Below are positions 9,013-19,089 of a DNA stretch of 64,000 bases, one piece after another. The position numbers were made by a program, and so were the translations under genes. The notes under the pieces were generated by a model. It worked only from the letters and a program-made list of their open reading frames with translations. It searched no databases and was not told the origin of the DNA. Source of the DNA: a bacterium (GTDB taxonomy: Bacteria; Fidelibacterota; Marinisomatia; Marinisomatales; UBA1611); NCBI GenBank assembly GCA_004321745.1, contig SGYO01000007.1, positions 1 to 64,000 of the forward strand, given 5' to 3'. Position 1 is the first letter of the stretch. Each line of letters starts with the position of its first letter.

Positions 9013-9524
9013 ACCATTCTAGAAATTGATTCTTCTGAATTGTACTCCAAGACATCATCTAAGTGAATCCACTTTACATCATGAGACTCTTCACTAATAA
9101 TAATGTTTTGTTCATTCGGATCTGCCTCTAACAGAAATCGAACATCATAATGTAAATGCTCTGGCTCCTCATTCATTGGTTCAATCTTATGAATATCTAG
9201 ATCAAAAATTTCCTCACTTAAAATAGAAAAATTGTTAAAGCCAGATTCCTCTTTTGCTTCTTTAATTGCTACTGATTTTAGATCTTTTTTACCGTCTGCA
9301 TGACCGCCTAGTTGAAGCCACATATTGAGTTTTTTATGATGTGTCATTAAAATTTTATTTTTATCTGGGCTCATTACCCAAGCAGAACCTGTAAAATGAC
9401 CTGGAAGATTATCTTTTTCAAAGCAACCATCATGATTTTCGAAAAAGTTTAACATTTTTATGGCATTTACTTCATAAGGGTTTTTTTGAATATATGTTTT
9501 TAACAGTTGTTTTAAGTTTTTCAT
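8988..9524 (-). CDS. NUDIX hydrolase
   Basis: LQLGGHADGKKDLKSVAIKEAKEESGF resembles the Nudix box GX5EX7REUXEEXGU. Start placed at MKNLKQLL rather than the upstream ATG that overlaps the next gene. Confidence 0.82.
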   Translation of the reverse strand: MKNLKQLLKTYIQKNPYEVNAIKMLNFFENHDGCFEKDNLPGHFTGSAWVMSPDKNKILMTHHKKLNMWLQLGGHADGKKDLKSVAIKEAKEESGFNNFSILSEEIFDLDIHKIEPMNEEPEHLHYDVRFLLEADPNEQNIIISEESHDVKWIHLDDVLEYNSEESISRMVKKTKTLS

Positions 9525-9531
9525 AGCAGTG

Positions 9532-10299
9532 TTAAATAAATGTCTTATCGAAAAGAGTAGCATCAAATATTAGTTTTATTGCTATTATGGTCAAAGATAT
9601 CTTAAATATCATTTTAAATGTCCTTTCAGGTATATAGCCAAGTAGTTTTTTGCCAAGGTGAGTTCCTACATAAACTGAAAGCATAAGTGGGATTAATAGT
9701 ATTGCATGATCAAAGTAATTCAAATCAAAGAAATAAATAAACAATGGAATTTTCCCCAAATGCGTAATTATTTGGCATGCCGCTTTATTTGCTATAATAT
9801 TTTCTTTTGTTAGCTTATCGTTCAAGAAAAATGGAGCAATTAAGGGACCTACAGCTCCTATAAATATAGATGTCAAGCCTCCTATAATGCCAACGGAGAA
9901 AAAATTAAATAGTTTTGCTGACTGTTTTTTTCTTAGATATAGAAACCATAAAATATATATACCTATCAATGGTTTAAGGTAATCGAAACTAATTTCATTA
10001 GCTGTTTTCACATCAAATGATTGAATTAGAACAAAAACGATCATCCCAGAAAGTGATAATCCTATTAGAGACCCATAAAAGTAGTTAGATATTATATTTT
10101 TTTTAATTGCACCTTTGAAAACAAATGCTCTGGTTCCATTGCCTATTAACTGGATCATGCCATGTAGAGCAATGACAAGATAACCTTGCGGCATAAGAAT
10201 TGCCATCAAGCCGAGAAGTACAATACCCCCGCCCATGCCAATCATTGCTGAGAGTGTAGAAGTAAAAAGTGCAGCGGTTATAAGAATGAAGTTTTCCAT
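9532..10299 (-). CDS. Sulfite exporter TauE/SafE family membrane protein
   Basis: Multi-TM, two related halves; MIGMGGGIVLLGLMAILMPQG and GAVGPLIAPFFL. Confidence 0.78.
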   Translation of the reverse strand: MENFILITAALFTSTLSAMIGMGGGIVLLGLMAILMPQGYLVIALHGMIQLIGNGTRAFVFKGAIKKNIISNYFYGSLIGLSLSGMIVFVLIQSFDVKTANEISFDYLKPLIGIYILWFLYLRKKQSAKLFNFFSVGIIGGLTSIFIGAVGPLIAPFFLNDKLTKENIIANKAACQIITHLGKIPLFIYFFDLNYFDHAILLIPLMLSVYVGTHLGKKLLGYIPERTFKMIFKISLTIIAIKLIFDATLFDKTFI

Positions 10300-10335
10300 A
10301 ATAATTTATAGAAAAGTTGAATATTTAGAGTTCAA

Positions 10336-10602
10336 TTAGTAAACAAATATTCGTAGTGCAAATGATTCAGCCATATTTAATGCAAGAAGTAGTATAAAAG
10401 GAGATATATCAATACCCATAGATGAAACGGGGATTAAATCTCTTAAAGGTTTCAAAAGTGGTTCTGTTACAGTGTAAACTGTTTTGGTTATTTCATTGTA
10501 AGGATTATGAGGAATCCAGCTCAAAATAACTCTAGCCCATACAAAAAGGTCAAGGATTGCGAACATTCCTTTTACTACTTTAAGAGCAAATAAGGTATCC
10601 AT
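10336..10602 (-). CDS. YggT family protein
   Basis: WARVILSWIPHNPYNEITKTVYTVTEPLLKPLRDLIP is the hallmark YggT sequence. Confidence 0.9.
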   Translation of the reverse strand: MDTLFALKVVKGMFAILDLFVWARVILSWIPHNPYNEITKTVYTVTEPLLKPLRDLIPVSSMGIDISPFILLLALNMAESFALRIFVY

Positions 10603-10646
10603 GAATAAGTTAGTTGGGTGTAAAAAATGTTAAAGAATTATTTTTA

Positions 10647-11456
10647 CTAGTTTTCACCTAAACTAGGTTTTAACATAGTTGGAAAATTGAGTCGAATATC
10701 ATCGCTACCGACACCATCAAACGGATCTTCGAGATCTTCTTGAATATTATCAAGAATAGTTAGCACTAGACTGTAAATGATAGCTAATACAAGACCAAAC
10801 TCTAATCCTTTTTCAATGGCAACATGAGCAAAAAAAGGCCCAAATATTATAGGGAATATATTTAGAAAAACCTTTGTGTAAGCCCTCAATGAATTTGGGG
10901 TCCTATAATTTTTGATATTTATGATATTTTCAAGTTCTACTGCCATTAACCTTAAATTTCTATGTCCCATCACATTTTCAGTATCTAGCACAAACGATCT
11001 GAGCTTTTCATTCGAAAGAGATATATCTCCTAATAGGTTTATTATTTTATCATACGTTTCTGATTTCGGTTTTTCTGAGTGTAGGTAATCATACATATTT
11101 TTAAAAAGATCAGCTAATATATTATCAATTCTATCTGTATGCTCTTTCAAATCTAGCTTCTCATTTTTTTTATTCTCTTTTTGCTCTTCGCTGACCCAAT
11201 GCATGTGAGCATAACGTATTGATAAAGCGCAACCCTTAAAACTAGCATAGTGCTCAAGCGCTTTCTCTCTTCTATTATACGCAGCATGAATAGAGAATAC
11301 AATAGGGAAGACTATTGCTATGCTTATAAGATCTGTAGGAACACTAAAATGAAAACCGAGCTCTGTACATATGTAAGTTGTTGTACAGGCTGCAATAATT
11401 ACAATTAATGATTTAATATTAATTACAGAAAAAAAATCTCTTAATACTTTAGACAT
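10647..11456 (-). CDS. Membrane protein, possibly bestrophin-like
   Basis: Two N-terminal and two C-terminal TM segments; C-terminal NIQEDLEDPFDGVGSDDIRLN resembles the bestrophin acidic Ca-clasp NPFGEDDDD region. Confidence 0.55.
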   Translation of the reverse strand: MSKVLRDFFSVINIKSLIVIIAACTTTYICTELGFHFSVPTDLISIAIVFPIVFSIHAAYNRREKALEHYASFKGCALSIRYAHMHWVSEEQKENKKNEKLDLKEHTDRIDNILADLFKNMYDYLHSEKPKSETYDKIINLLGDISLSNEKLRSFVLDTENVMGHRNLRLMAVELENIINIKNYRTPNSLRAYTKVFLNIFPIIFGPFFAHVAIEKGLEFGLVLAIIYSLVLTILDNIQEDLEDPFDGVGSDDIRLNFPTMLKPSLGEN

Positions 11457-11561
11457 CCTATAAATTATTTTAAATTTTAAAGAATTCCAAAAAACATTCT
11501 TAAAGCTTCTAAATGATTAATTAGTGAATGTTTTTTAAGTTTTCTTAATTTAATTTCATCT

Positions 11562-12614
11562 ATGTCCGAAGAATCGTACAACAGTCAAAGTCATGTACAG
11601 CAGGTAATATTTAATTTAGCAGCGTTTTTTGTTGTTGTTGCTGGATTGAAACTAGCAAGTGAAATTTTGATACCTTTTTTATTGGCCATTTTTATATCAG
11701 TCATATCGAACCCGCTTGTGACAAAGCTAAGAAATAAAGGGCTGCCTATTCTAGGAGCTATTTTAGTTGTTATTTTTGGTATCATTGCTATTGGAACTGC
11801 AATAGGTTCTTTATTAAGTACATCTTTTAGAGATTTTAGATTAAATATGCCAGAGTATAAGGAAATGGTAAATAATTCGGCTGCAAAGTTTTTTGAATTT
11901 TTCGAACAGTTGGGATTACAATTATCTGGTGCTGCATTTATAGAAAGATTTGATCCCGGTGCAGCTATGTCTTTTACAACATCAATACTTTCTGGATTCG
12001 GTGGCGCTTTAAGTGGTGGATTATTGATTCTACTTATGGTTGTTTTTATGCTTCTAGAGGCTACGATTTTTCGGTACAAAATAAGAAATATTTTTGGTAG
12101 TCACAGCGATGGAGCCAGTCAGGTTGATTCTTTTTCAGATACTGTGAATAGGTATATGCTTATTAAAACGGGCACAAGTTTAGCCACAGGCATAATTGCT
12201 ACTATCTGGTTATTGATTTTAGATGTTGATTATCCTTTTTTATGGGGATTTTTAACATTTTTATTTAATTATGTACCGACTGTTGGTTCAATCATTGCAG
12301 CAGTGCCTCCTGCCTTGTTAGCCCTTATTCAGTTTGGATTTTTAACCTCCTTTTTATCTGCTGCTGGCTATCTTGTGATAAATATTACTATTGGTAGTAT
12401 TTTAGAGCCCAGAATTCTTGGTCATGGGTTAGGCCTATCAACATTGGTCGTTTTTCTATCGTTATTATTTTGGGGCTGGGTTTTTGGTCCTGTTGGTATG
12501 GTCTTATCTGTACCTCTAACAATGACAATTAAAATTGCGCTCTCAAACTCAAAAAGTGCTAAATGGGTCAGCACTTTAATGGACGCTCCCATGACATTTA
12601 ATACTGAAAAATAA
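11562..12614 (+). CDS. AI-2E family transporter (PerM/TqsA-like)
   Basis: Multi-TM; FLWGFLTFLFNYVPTVGSIIAAVPPALLALIQFG and LSLLFWGWVFGPVGMVLSVPLT. Confidence 0.92.
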   Translation: MSEESYNSQSHVQQVIFNLAAFFVVVAGLKLASEILIPFLLAIFISVISNPLVTKLRNKGLPILGAILVVIFGIIAIGTAIGSLLSTSFRDFRLNMPEYKEMVNNSAAKFFEFFEQLGLQLSGAAFIERFDPGAAMSFTTSILSGFGGALSGGLLILLMVVFMLLEATIFRYKIRNIFGSHSDGASQVDSFSDTVNRYMLIKTGTSLATGIIATIWLLILDVDYPFLWGFLTFLFNYVPTVGSIIAAVPPALLALIQFGFLTSFLSAAGYLVINITIGSILEPRILGHGLGLSTLVVFLSLLFWGWVFGPVGMVLSVPLTMTIKIALSNSKSAKWVSTLMDAPMTFNTEK

Positions 12615-12621
12615 ATTTATC

Positions 12622-14085
12622 TTAATTAGAATACTTGCTAACAATAAATCCAGCAAGTATGGCAATTATAATCGATGGTAGAAGAACATCAAGTTTTTCA
12701 ATGTATGGGCCAACAAGCGCGATTTTAGGAATGATAAATTTAAATATAGGCACACATATAAATCCTGAAATCATAGAGTAAATTGCTCCTTTTTCAGTCA
12801 ACTTATCCCAAAAAATAGCTAAGATTATAACTGGGCAAAATGTAGCCGCTATTCCTGACCAACCAAAAATAACAAACCAAAATATTGTCCTGGTGGGTGA
12901 AATAAATGATACGCTAATCGCTACAATCAAAGAAATTATTGCAAGGGTTAAAGTAATCTGTTTTGATAGTTTAATTAAAAAGTCAGGATTTGCTTTTGGG
13001 TTTAGAATTTGTTGATAGAAATCTCTAGTTACAGCGCTCGATGCTACAACTAATAATGAGTCAACTGTAGACATTACAGCAGACAATACAGCAGCAATAT
13101 AAATTCCTACAATAATTGTTGGCATTATTTCAATCAGAAGAATATAAAGTACATTTTCGCCAGATATCCCCAATATAGATTCAGGGTTCTGGCCCTGGGT
13201 AGTAAACATTAATCTACCAATTATGCCAATTAATACAGCTGATGAACTTGTAAGTAGGGTATATAGTACAGCAACTAGTTTACCTTTTTTTATTTCCTCT
13301 GTATTTTTGATTGCAATGAATCTTACGTAAACCTGAGGCGATCCAAGGAAACCTATTCCTATAGATATCAATCCAATTACAGATAATAGGTTCATGATAT
13401 TAAACCCGCCATCTCCCCAAATATTTATAAGTCCAGGACTGATACTTTCTAAGCTATCAATTATATTAATATCTGCTGGAATTTTAAAATAAGCAATAAC
13501 TGGGAGTAAAAGGAGAGCAAAAAACATAAGTGACCCTTGAAAAAGATCTGACCATGCAACAGCAAGAAACCCTCCAGAAAATATATATGCAATAACAATA
13601 CCAAAACCAATTAATATACCATTGTAGTAATTATAGCCTAGAAAAGATTCAAATGTTTTTCCAGTTATGTCTATCTGAGCGCTTACATAAATGACTACAA
13701 AAACTGATAATGCTGTTGCACCAATTATTCTTATCGTATTGTTTTTTGAATTGAAATGACTGTGTAAAAAATCTGGAACTGTAATTGAATCATATTTATC
13801 TGTAAGGGTCTTGAATTTTTCAGCCATAAAATGCCATGATAAAAAAACACCTAGGACCTCACCTATCACAATCCAAAATGCACTTACTCCCATTACAGCC
13901 CCCATACCTGTAACGCCCAACAATAGCCAGCCAGATTCTCCAGTAGATCTTGCAGATAGAGCAGCAATCCAGTAATTAAGTTTTTTGCCGCCGACGTAGT
14001 AGTCGCTGATATCGTAGATTTTCCTAGATGCTAGAAAACCAACACCAATTAGAAATGAAAAATATAACGCTAAAATTATTTCCAT
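12622..14085 (-). CDS. Sodium:solute symporter, PutP-like
   Basis: SARSTGESGWLLLGVTGMGA, AVLSAVMSTVDSLLVVASSAVTRDFYQ. Confidence 0.87.
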   Translation of the reverse strand: MEIILALYFSFLIGVGFLASRKIYDISDYYVGGKKLNYWIAALSARSTGESGWLLLGVTGMGAVMGVSAFWIVIGEVLGVFLSWHFMAEKFKTLTDKYDSITVPDFLHSHFNSKNNTIRIIGATALSVFVVIYVSAQIDITGKTFESFLGYNYYNGILIGFGIVIAYIFSGGFLAVAWSDLFQGSLMFFALLLLPVIAYFKIPADINIIDSLESISPGLINIWGDGGFNIMNLLSVIGLISIGIGFLGSPQVYVRFIAIKNTEEIKKGKLVAVLYTLLTSSSAVLIGIIGRLMFTTQGQNPESILGISGENVLYILLIEIMPTIIVGIYIAAVLSAVMSTVDSLLVVASSAVTRDFYQQILNPKANPDFLIKLSKQITLTLAIISLIVAISVSFISPTRTIFWFVIFGWSGIAATFCPVIILAIFWDKLTEKGAIYSMISGFICVPIFKFIIPKIALVGPYIEKLDVLLPSIIIAILAGFIVSKYSN

Positions 14086-14169
14086 TAATTATTTGGCAAC
14101 AAATGAGATAAAAAGAGTATTTTTGTAATCGAAATTCATATATTATCTGAACCAATATAAGAATTTTTT

Positions 14170-15423
14170 ATGTTATTTAATTTTGATATAATCAATTTAG
14201 TCAGAAATTTTATTATTAAATTGAAAAAATTATTAAAAAGTACCTTAACAGTAATTGTATTTACCTCTCTTTTTATGGCAGAATTAAGTGCCTGTAAAAT
14301 ATGGGCAACAATGTTAAAAAGTGGAAATTCATTTAGCTCCCTAGCTCAAGAGGAACAAGAGCTAATACAATTTCAGATGAGTGCATATTATGATCAAAGC
14401 CAGTATAATGCAAATGGTTGGTCTATCATTCAGTATGAGAAACAGTCTAATGTAATTGAAAATAATATTTATAGATCAGCATACCCTGCAGTTCAAGATT
14501 CAGCAAATTATTGGCAGATAATGAACTCAGTTTTAAATGACTCTTTGCACAACATAGCTGTTGCTCATTTGAGGGCAGCAACCTCAGGAGCTAGTTCAAT
14601 TCAAAATCCTCACCCATGGATTTTTGAAAGTGATAGCGTCTATTCATTCGTTCATAATGGAGGGGCCTCCAAAGATGTTCTCTATGATATAATTACTGAT
14701 TATGGAAACGATGAAAGTTGGTTAATTCAAAATCCTCCCCAAACTTACGGGAACGGTGATTGGCAAGATGAGGGGTGGAACTCAGTGGTCGATTCTGAGC
14801 TAATCATGTTATTAATAATGAAAGAGATTACTGCGTACGGTAGCGTTATTGAAGGTCTCCAGTCTGCTCTCAGTAAAATGTTAAGCACTGGCATTTATCC
14901 TTCTATGTTAAATTTTGTTTTTTCTGATTCTAAATCATTATTCGTCTATGGTGGTAATAGCGGATTAAAGATTATGGAATCAAATAGCTATTATTCAATT
15001 ATGAGTAGTCCGCCTTCAAATCAGCAGTTATATGCTTGGCAACCTATAAATTCGAATGAGCTTAACATAATCAAAGAAAATAGTATTACCAGATACCAAA
15101 CTTTTGCGAGCACTTCGATAGAACAACCAGATGTTATTCTACCTGAATCTGCTAAGTTACATTCTCCTTATCCAAACCCATTTAATGGAAAATTATCAAT
15201 ACCTTTTAATGTAAATATATCTCAGTTACCAAATATTTCAATTTATAACATAAAAGGTAACAGGGTATTTACTAAAAATTTATCTAGAAATGATATTAGT
15301 AGAGGGAAGATTTATTGGAATGTGAATGATAATGAAACACAGAACCCTTCCAGTGGTATTTATATTGTAAAATTACTTTCGAAAACTAATTCAGAGTCAT
15401 CAAAGATAATGTTTATAAAATAA
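14170..15423 (+). CDS. Exported class II glutamine amidotransferase-like (Ntn hydrolase) protein with type IX sorting domain
   Basis: Signal peptide ending ELSA|C42; AHLRAATSGASSIQNPHPWIF...FVHNGG as in YafJ-type GATase II; C-terminal SPYPNPFNGKLSI...SGIYIVKLLSK...SSKIMFIK. Confidence 0.75.
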   Translation: MLFNFDIINLVRNFIIKLKKLLKSTLTVIVFTSLFMAELSACKIWATMLKSGNSFSSLAQEEQELIQFQMSAYYDQSQYNANGWSIIQYEKQSNVIENNIYRSAYPAVQDSANYWQIMNSVLNDSLHNIAVAHLRAATSGASSIQNPHPWIFESDSVYSFVHNGGASKDVLYDIITDYGNDESWLIQNPPQTYGNGDWQDEGWNSVVDSELIMLLIMKEITAYGSVIEGLQSALSKMLSTGIYPSMLNFVFSDSKSLFVYGGNSGLKIMESNSYYSIMSSPPSNQQLYAWQPINSNELNIIKENSITRYQTFASTSIEQPDVILPESAKLHSPYPNPFNGKLSIPFNVNISQLPNISIYNIKGNRVFTKNLSRNDISRGKIYWNVNDNETQNPSSGIYIVKLLSKTNSESSKIMFIK

Positions 15424-15486
15424 AATTTTTTTTTGTAATATCGCCGGCACTGCTTGATTGTCATATAAAAAATAGGAGCTTTAATC

Positions 15487-16473
15487 TTGCCAAAAACAAA
15501 AAAAGAAAAAGTTGATCCAAAACAATTAGAAAAAGAATTAGAGGCTATCTCTAAAGAAGAGGGTGGTCTGGATGTTAAAGAAGATTCTAAAGATAAAGGT
15601 AAAGATAAAGGTAAAGATAAACCTAAATCGAAAAAATCCAGTAAAGTAGCTAGTGGTAGTATAAGTATGTACTTAGCTGAGATCGGCCAGTACAACCCGC
15701 TTCCTCCTGACAGAGAAGTAGAGCTAGCTATCAGAATCCAAAATAACGATGAAGCGGCAATGAAAGAACTTGTTGAAGCTAATTTGCGTTTTGTTGTTTC
15801 TGTAGCAAAGAAATATCAAGGTAATGGTTTATCATTAGCAGATATTATCAATGAAGGTAATTTAGGCTTAATTAAAGCAGCTAAACGTTTTGATCATACT
15901 CGCGGATTTAAATTTATATCATATGCTGTTTGGTGGATACGTCAATCTATACTCCAAGCATTAGCTGAACAGTCTAGATTAATCAGGCTCCCATTAAATC
16001 GTGTTGGTACTATAACAAAAATTACTAGGGCAGCAGAAAAGCTGGAAGCTGAGGTAGAAAGGCAACCTAAAGGTGATGAGATAGGTAACCAGCTAGAGAT
16101 GAGTGGAGATGAGGTTTTGATGGCGATGCAATACTCAAGAAGACACAGCTCTCTTCATTCCCCATTCCAAGATGGTGAAAATAGCAGTCTGCTGGATATC
16201 ATTGAGGACGACCAAGCTGAAGAACCAGAAGCAAACATTATGAGAGAGTCTATGTCCGAAGAGGTCACTGGTGCATTAGAAACTCTATCAGGCAGAGAAC
16301 GTTCTGTTTTAGAAATGTATTTTGGTATCAATCGTGATAGTGCAATGACTCTGAATGAAATTGGTGAAGAATTTGATCTTACTAGAGAGAGGGTAAGACA
16401 GATCAAAGAAAAGGCCATTCAAAGGTTAAGACACAGATCGAGAAGTAAAAGTCTCAGAAGATACCTAGGATAA
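15487..16473 (+). CDS. rpoD: Primary RNA polymerase sigma factor (sigma-70/RpoD type) with Lys-rich N-terminus
   Basis: TTG start; LVEANLRFVVSVAKKYQGNGLSLADIINEGNLGLIKAAKRFDHTRGFKFISYAVWWIRQSI and TLNEIGEEFDLTRERVRQIKEKAIQRLRH. Confidence 0.93.
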   Translation: MPKTKKEKVDPKQLEKELEAISKEEGGLDVKEDSKDKGKDKGKDKPKSKKSSKVASGSISMYLAEIGQYNPLPPDREVELAIRIQNNDEAAMKELVEANLRFVVSVAKKYQGNGLSLADIINEGNLGLIKAAKRFDHTRGFKFISYAVWWIRQSILQALAEQSRLIRLPLNRVGTITKITRAAEKLEAEVERQPKGDEIGNQLEMSGDEVLMAMQYSRRHSSLHSPFQDGENSSLLDIIEDDQAEEPEANIMRESMSEEVTGALETLSGRERSVLEMYFGINRDSAMTLNEIGEEFDLTRERVRQIKEKAIQRLRHRSRSKSLRRYLG

Positions 16474-16478
16474 ATAAT

Positions 16479-16507
16479 AAAAAAAGGAGTTTAGGCTCCT
16501 TTTTTTA
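16479..16507 (+). terminator. Rho-independent terminator after rpoD
   Basis: AAAAAAAGGAG-TTTAGG-CTCCTTTTTTT. Confidence 0.85.
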
Positions 16508-16605
16508 TTTTCGTAGCATTTATAGATCGTCATTCTTTATTATTATTAGTGATAATAATAAGAAATCAGTTATAAAGATTAGTAGATAATACCAAAGAGG
16601 ATCGA

Positions 16606-19089
16606 ATGCTAAAAAATATTATTTATATAGTCTCGCATATATTCTTGTTCTCATTTTTACTTGCATCAAATTCCACTCCAAATAGGCAGGTAGATATACA
16701 CCACACCGTAATAGATATTAGTGTCGATCTTTACTCGGAGAAAGTAAGTGGCAAAGTTTCACATAGATTTAGCCCCTTGGGAACTTCATTAACTAATTTT
16801 GACTTAGATGCCGAAGATATGGTCATTCGGAGAGTAAGACTTGGGAATAAAGATATTCCTTTTTTTCAAAGTGAAAAAAAGCTCCATGTTGATCTTGTAA
16901 AAAGTTTTAGCTGGGATGATACATTAACTGTGACAATTAATTATACAGCTACACCAAGGACAGGGTTATACTTTTTCAAGCCAGATTCATTGTACCCTGA
17001 TAGAAAATTACAAGCTTGGACGCAAGGAGAGGAAACGGACAATCATCATTGGGTGCCCCTTTATGATTACCCGAATGAAAGAGCGACGTTCGAGTGTATA
17101 CTTACGGTCGATAAAAACCTAAAAGCCATTTCAAATGGGGAGTTGGTTTCTTTAGTAGAAAATAAAGATAATACTCATACGTACCACTGGAGAGAGAATT
17201 TTCCTATGGTGAGCTATTTGATATCATTTGTAATTGGTGATTATGTTAAGGTCGAGGATAATTTTAAAGATATTCCAGTTGCTTATTGGGTTTATCCTGA
17301 AAATGAGAAAGAAGCATTCAGGTCTTTTGGAAAGACACCTGATATGCTAGAGTTTTTTAATGAGATCACTGGATTTAAGTACCCTTTTGAAAAATATGAT
17401 CAAATTATTGTTTCAGAGTTTATGTGGGGTGGTATGGAGAATATAACCCTCACTCACAATACAGATAGAACAATGTTTGACTCCAAGGCTCACCCTGATC
17501 ATAGTAGTGATGGTTTAGTCGCACATGAATTAGCTCATCAATGGTTTGGGAACCTGATCACCACTCGAAATTGGGCAAATATTTGGCTAAATGAGGGTTT
17601 TGCAACTTATTTATCTAGGCTGTACATCACCAAAGACCGTGGTGTTGATGAGGGTGATTATGTACGATTAAATGAGATAAAAGGGTTCATGCGAGCAGAT
17701 AAAGCTAAAAGAAGGCCAACGGTAGATTTTAATTATGAAGAGCCTTTTGAATTATTTAGTAGTCATGTGTATGCAAAAGGGAGTCTAATATTAACTATGC
17801 TGCAAGATGTTCTGGGAGAGGATGGATTTTGGAGATCAATAAATGATTATACCATAAAAAATAAATTAAAAACTGTTGAGACTGTTGATTTAAAAAAATC
17901 TATCGAGAACACAACTGGTCAGAATTTAGATTGGTTTTTTAATCAATGGCTTTATGAACCTGGTTTTCCTGAGTATGAAGTATCTTGGAATTATAATCAA
18001 AGAATGAAGGAATTATCTATTCACGTAAAACAGATCCAGGATCTCAAAACAACTAGCTTATTTAAAATGCCAATTAGGATCCTAATTGACAATGGAAAAA
18101 AAGAAGAGCATATTATTTGGGTAGACGATTTGGACTCTGTTTTTAAGATTAATTCCAATAAAAGACCAAAGATGGTAATATTTAATTCTGGTATGAGAGT
18201 GCCATCAATTCTAAAAACGAATAAGTCTGTTGCTGATCTTAGATATCAATTGAAAAATGCACCAAACGCATTAGATAGAATATGGGCAGCACAAGAATTA
18301 TCTAAAAAGAAGGGAAGGAAGATTGTTGAGTACGCTCTTTTGGAGTGCGCTCAAAATGACTCTTTCTGGGCCGTACGCTCGGAAGCGTATAGCTCTCTAA
18401 GTAGATTAAAATCAGAATATCAGGCAGATGATTTTGATTGGATTAGGACTAAAGAAAAAGATAATAGAGCAAAAAGGTCTTTTATACGTTCATTGAGGCA
18501 TCAGGCAAAAGATTTAGAGGTGATTAAATTTTTGAATAATATTATCATTTCTGATACGAGTTATTATGCAATTGCAGATGCTATCAGAATACTGTCTATT
18601 GTTGATTCTTCCTCAGCCAAAAATCATATAGATAAATTACTAAGCACAGAATCACATAACGATGTTATTCGAAAATCCGCTATTTCATATTTTGGACAAG
18701 TTATAAGCCAATCAAATTATGACACGCTAAAAAAAATGTTAGAATATGGTTCTTTTAGTTGGGCTTCCAGACCCACTATAGTTTATCAGCTAGCAAGATA
18801 TCAGAAAAAATATCCAGACACTTACAAGCATATCCTTTCCTATTACGATGACAAAGATAGATTTGTTAGGATGGCTGTTATGGCCTCAATTGGGAACTTT
18901 GGAAGTAAGACTGATTTTAAAAAATTAGATGAAATGGTTAAGAAAGATCCAGTCTTATCGATTAATGCAATGAGAGCCAAAAAAAAGATAGATGATCGTG
19001 CAGGAAATAAACTTCAAAAATCCGAGTCCCAAATGATTGATCAATTAAATAAAAAAATAGATGCGATTAAAAATATTTTACAAAATTGA
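16606..19089 (+). CDS. M1-family aminopeptidase with C-terminal HEAT-like region
   Basis: GGMENITL and HELAHQWFGNLITTRNWANIWLNEGFATY (HEXXH-X18-E); C-terminal HEAT-like helical repeats. Confidence 0.92.
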   Translation: MLKNIIYIVSHIFLFSFLLASNSTPNRQVDIHHTVIDISVDLYSEKVSGKVSHRFSPLGTSLTNFDLDAEDMVIRRVRLGNKDIPFFQSEKKLHVDLVKSFSWDDTLTVTINYTATPRTGLYFFKPDSLYPDRKLQAWTQGEETDNHHWVPLYDYPNERATFECILTVDKNLKAISNGELVSLVENKDNTHTYHWRENFPMVSYLISFVIGDYVKVEDNFKDIPVAYWVYPENEKEAFRSFGKTPDMLEFFNEITGFKYPFEKYDQIIVSEFMWGGMENITLTHNTDRTMFDSKAHPDHSSDGLVAHELAHQWFGNLITTRNWANIWLNEGFATYLSRLYITKDRGVDEGDYVRLNEIKGFMRADKAKRRPTVDFNYEEPFELFSSHVYAKGSLILTMLQDVLGEDGFWRSINDYTIKNKLKTVETVDLKKSIENTTGQNLDWFFNQWLYEPGFPEYEVSWNYNQRMKELSIHVKQIQDLKTTSLFKMPIRILIDNGKKEEHIIWVDDLDSVFKINSNKRPKMVIFNSGMRVPSILKTNKSVADLRYQLKNAPNALDRIWAAQELSKKKGRKIVEYALLECAQNDSFWAVRSEAYSSLSRLKSEYQADDFDWIRTKEKDNRAKRSFIRSLRHQAKDLEVIKFLNNIIISDTSYYAIADAIRILSIVDSSSAKNHIDKLLSTESHNDVIRKSAISYFGQVISQSNYDTLKKMLEYGSFSWASRPTIVYQLARYQKKYPDTYKHILSYYDDKDRFVRMAVMASIGNFGSKTDFKKLDEMVKKDPVLSINAMRAKKKIDDRAGNKLQKSESQMIDQLNKKIDAIKNILQN

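Noticed and set aside
11591-12079. Minus-strand 162-aa ORF opposite the AI-2E transporter
   Set aside because: Fully antisense to a clear gene; no RBS or recognisable motif.
15591-15626. 12-bp AAAGATAAAGGT repeats considered as a regulatory repeat or CRISPR-like array
   Set aside because: Only about three units with no spacers, within coding sequence for KDKGKDKGKDK.
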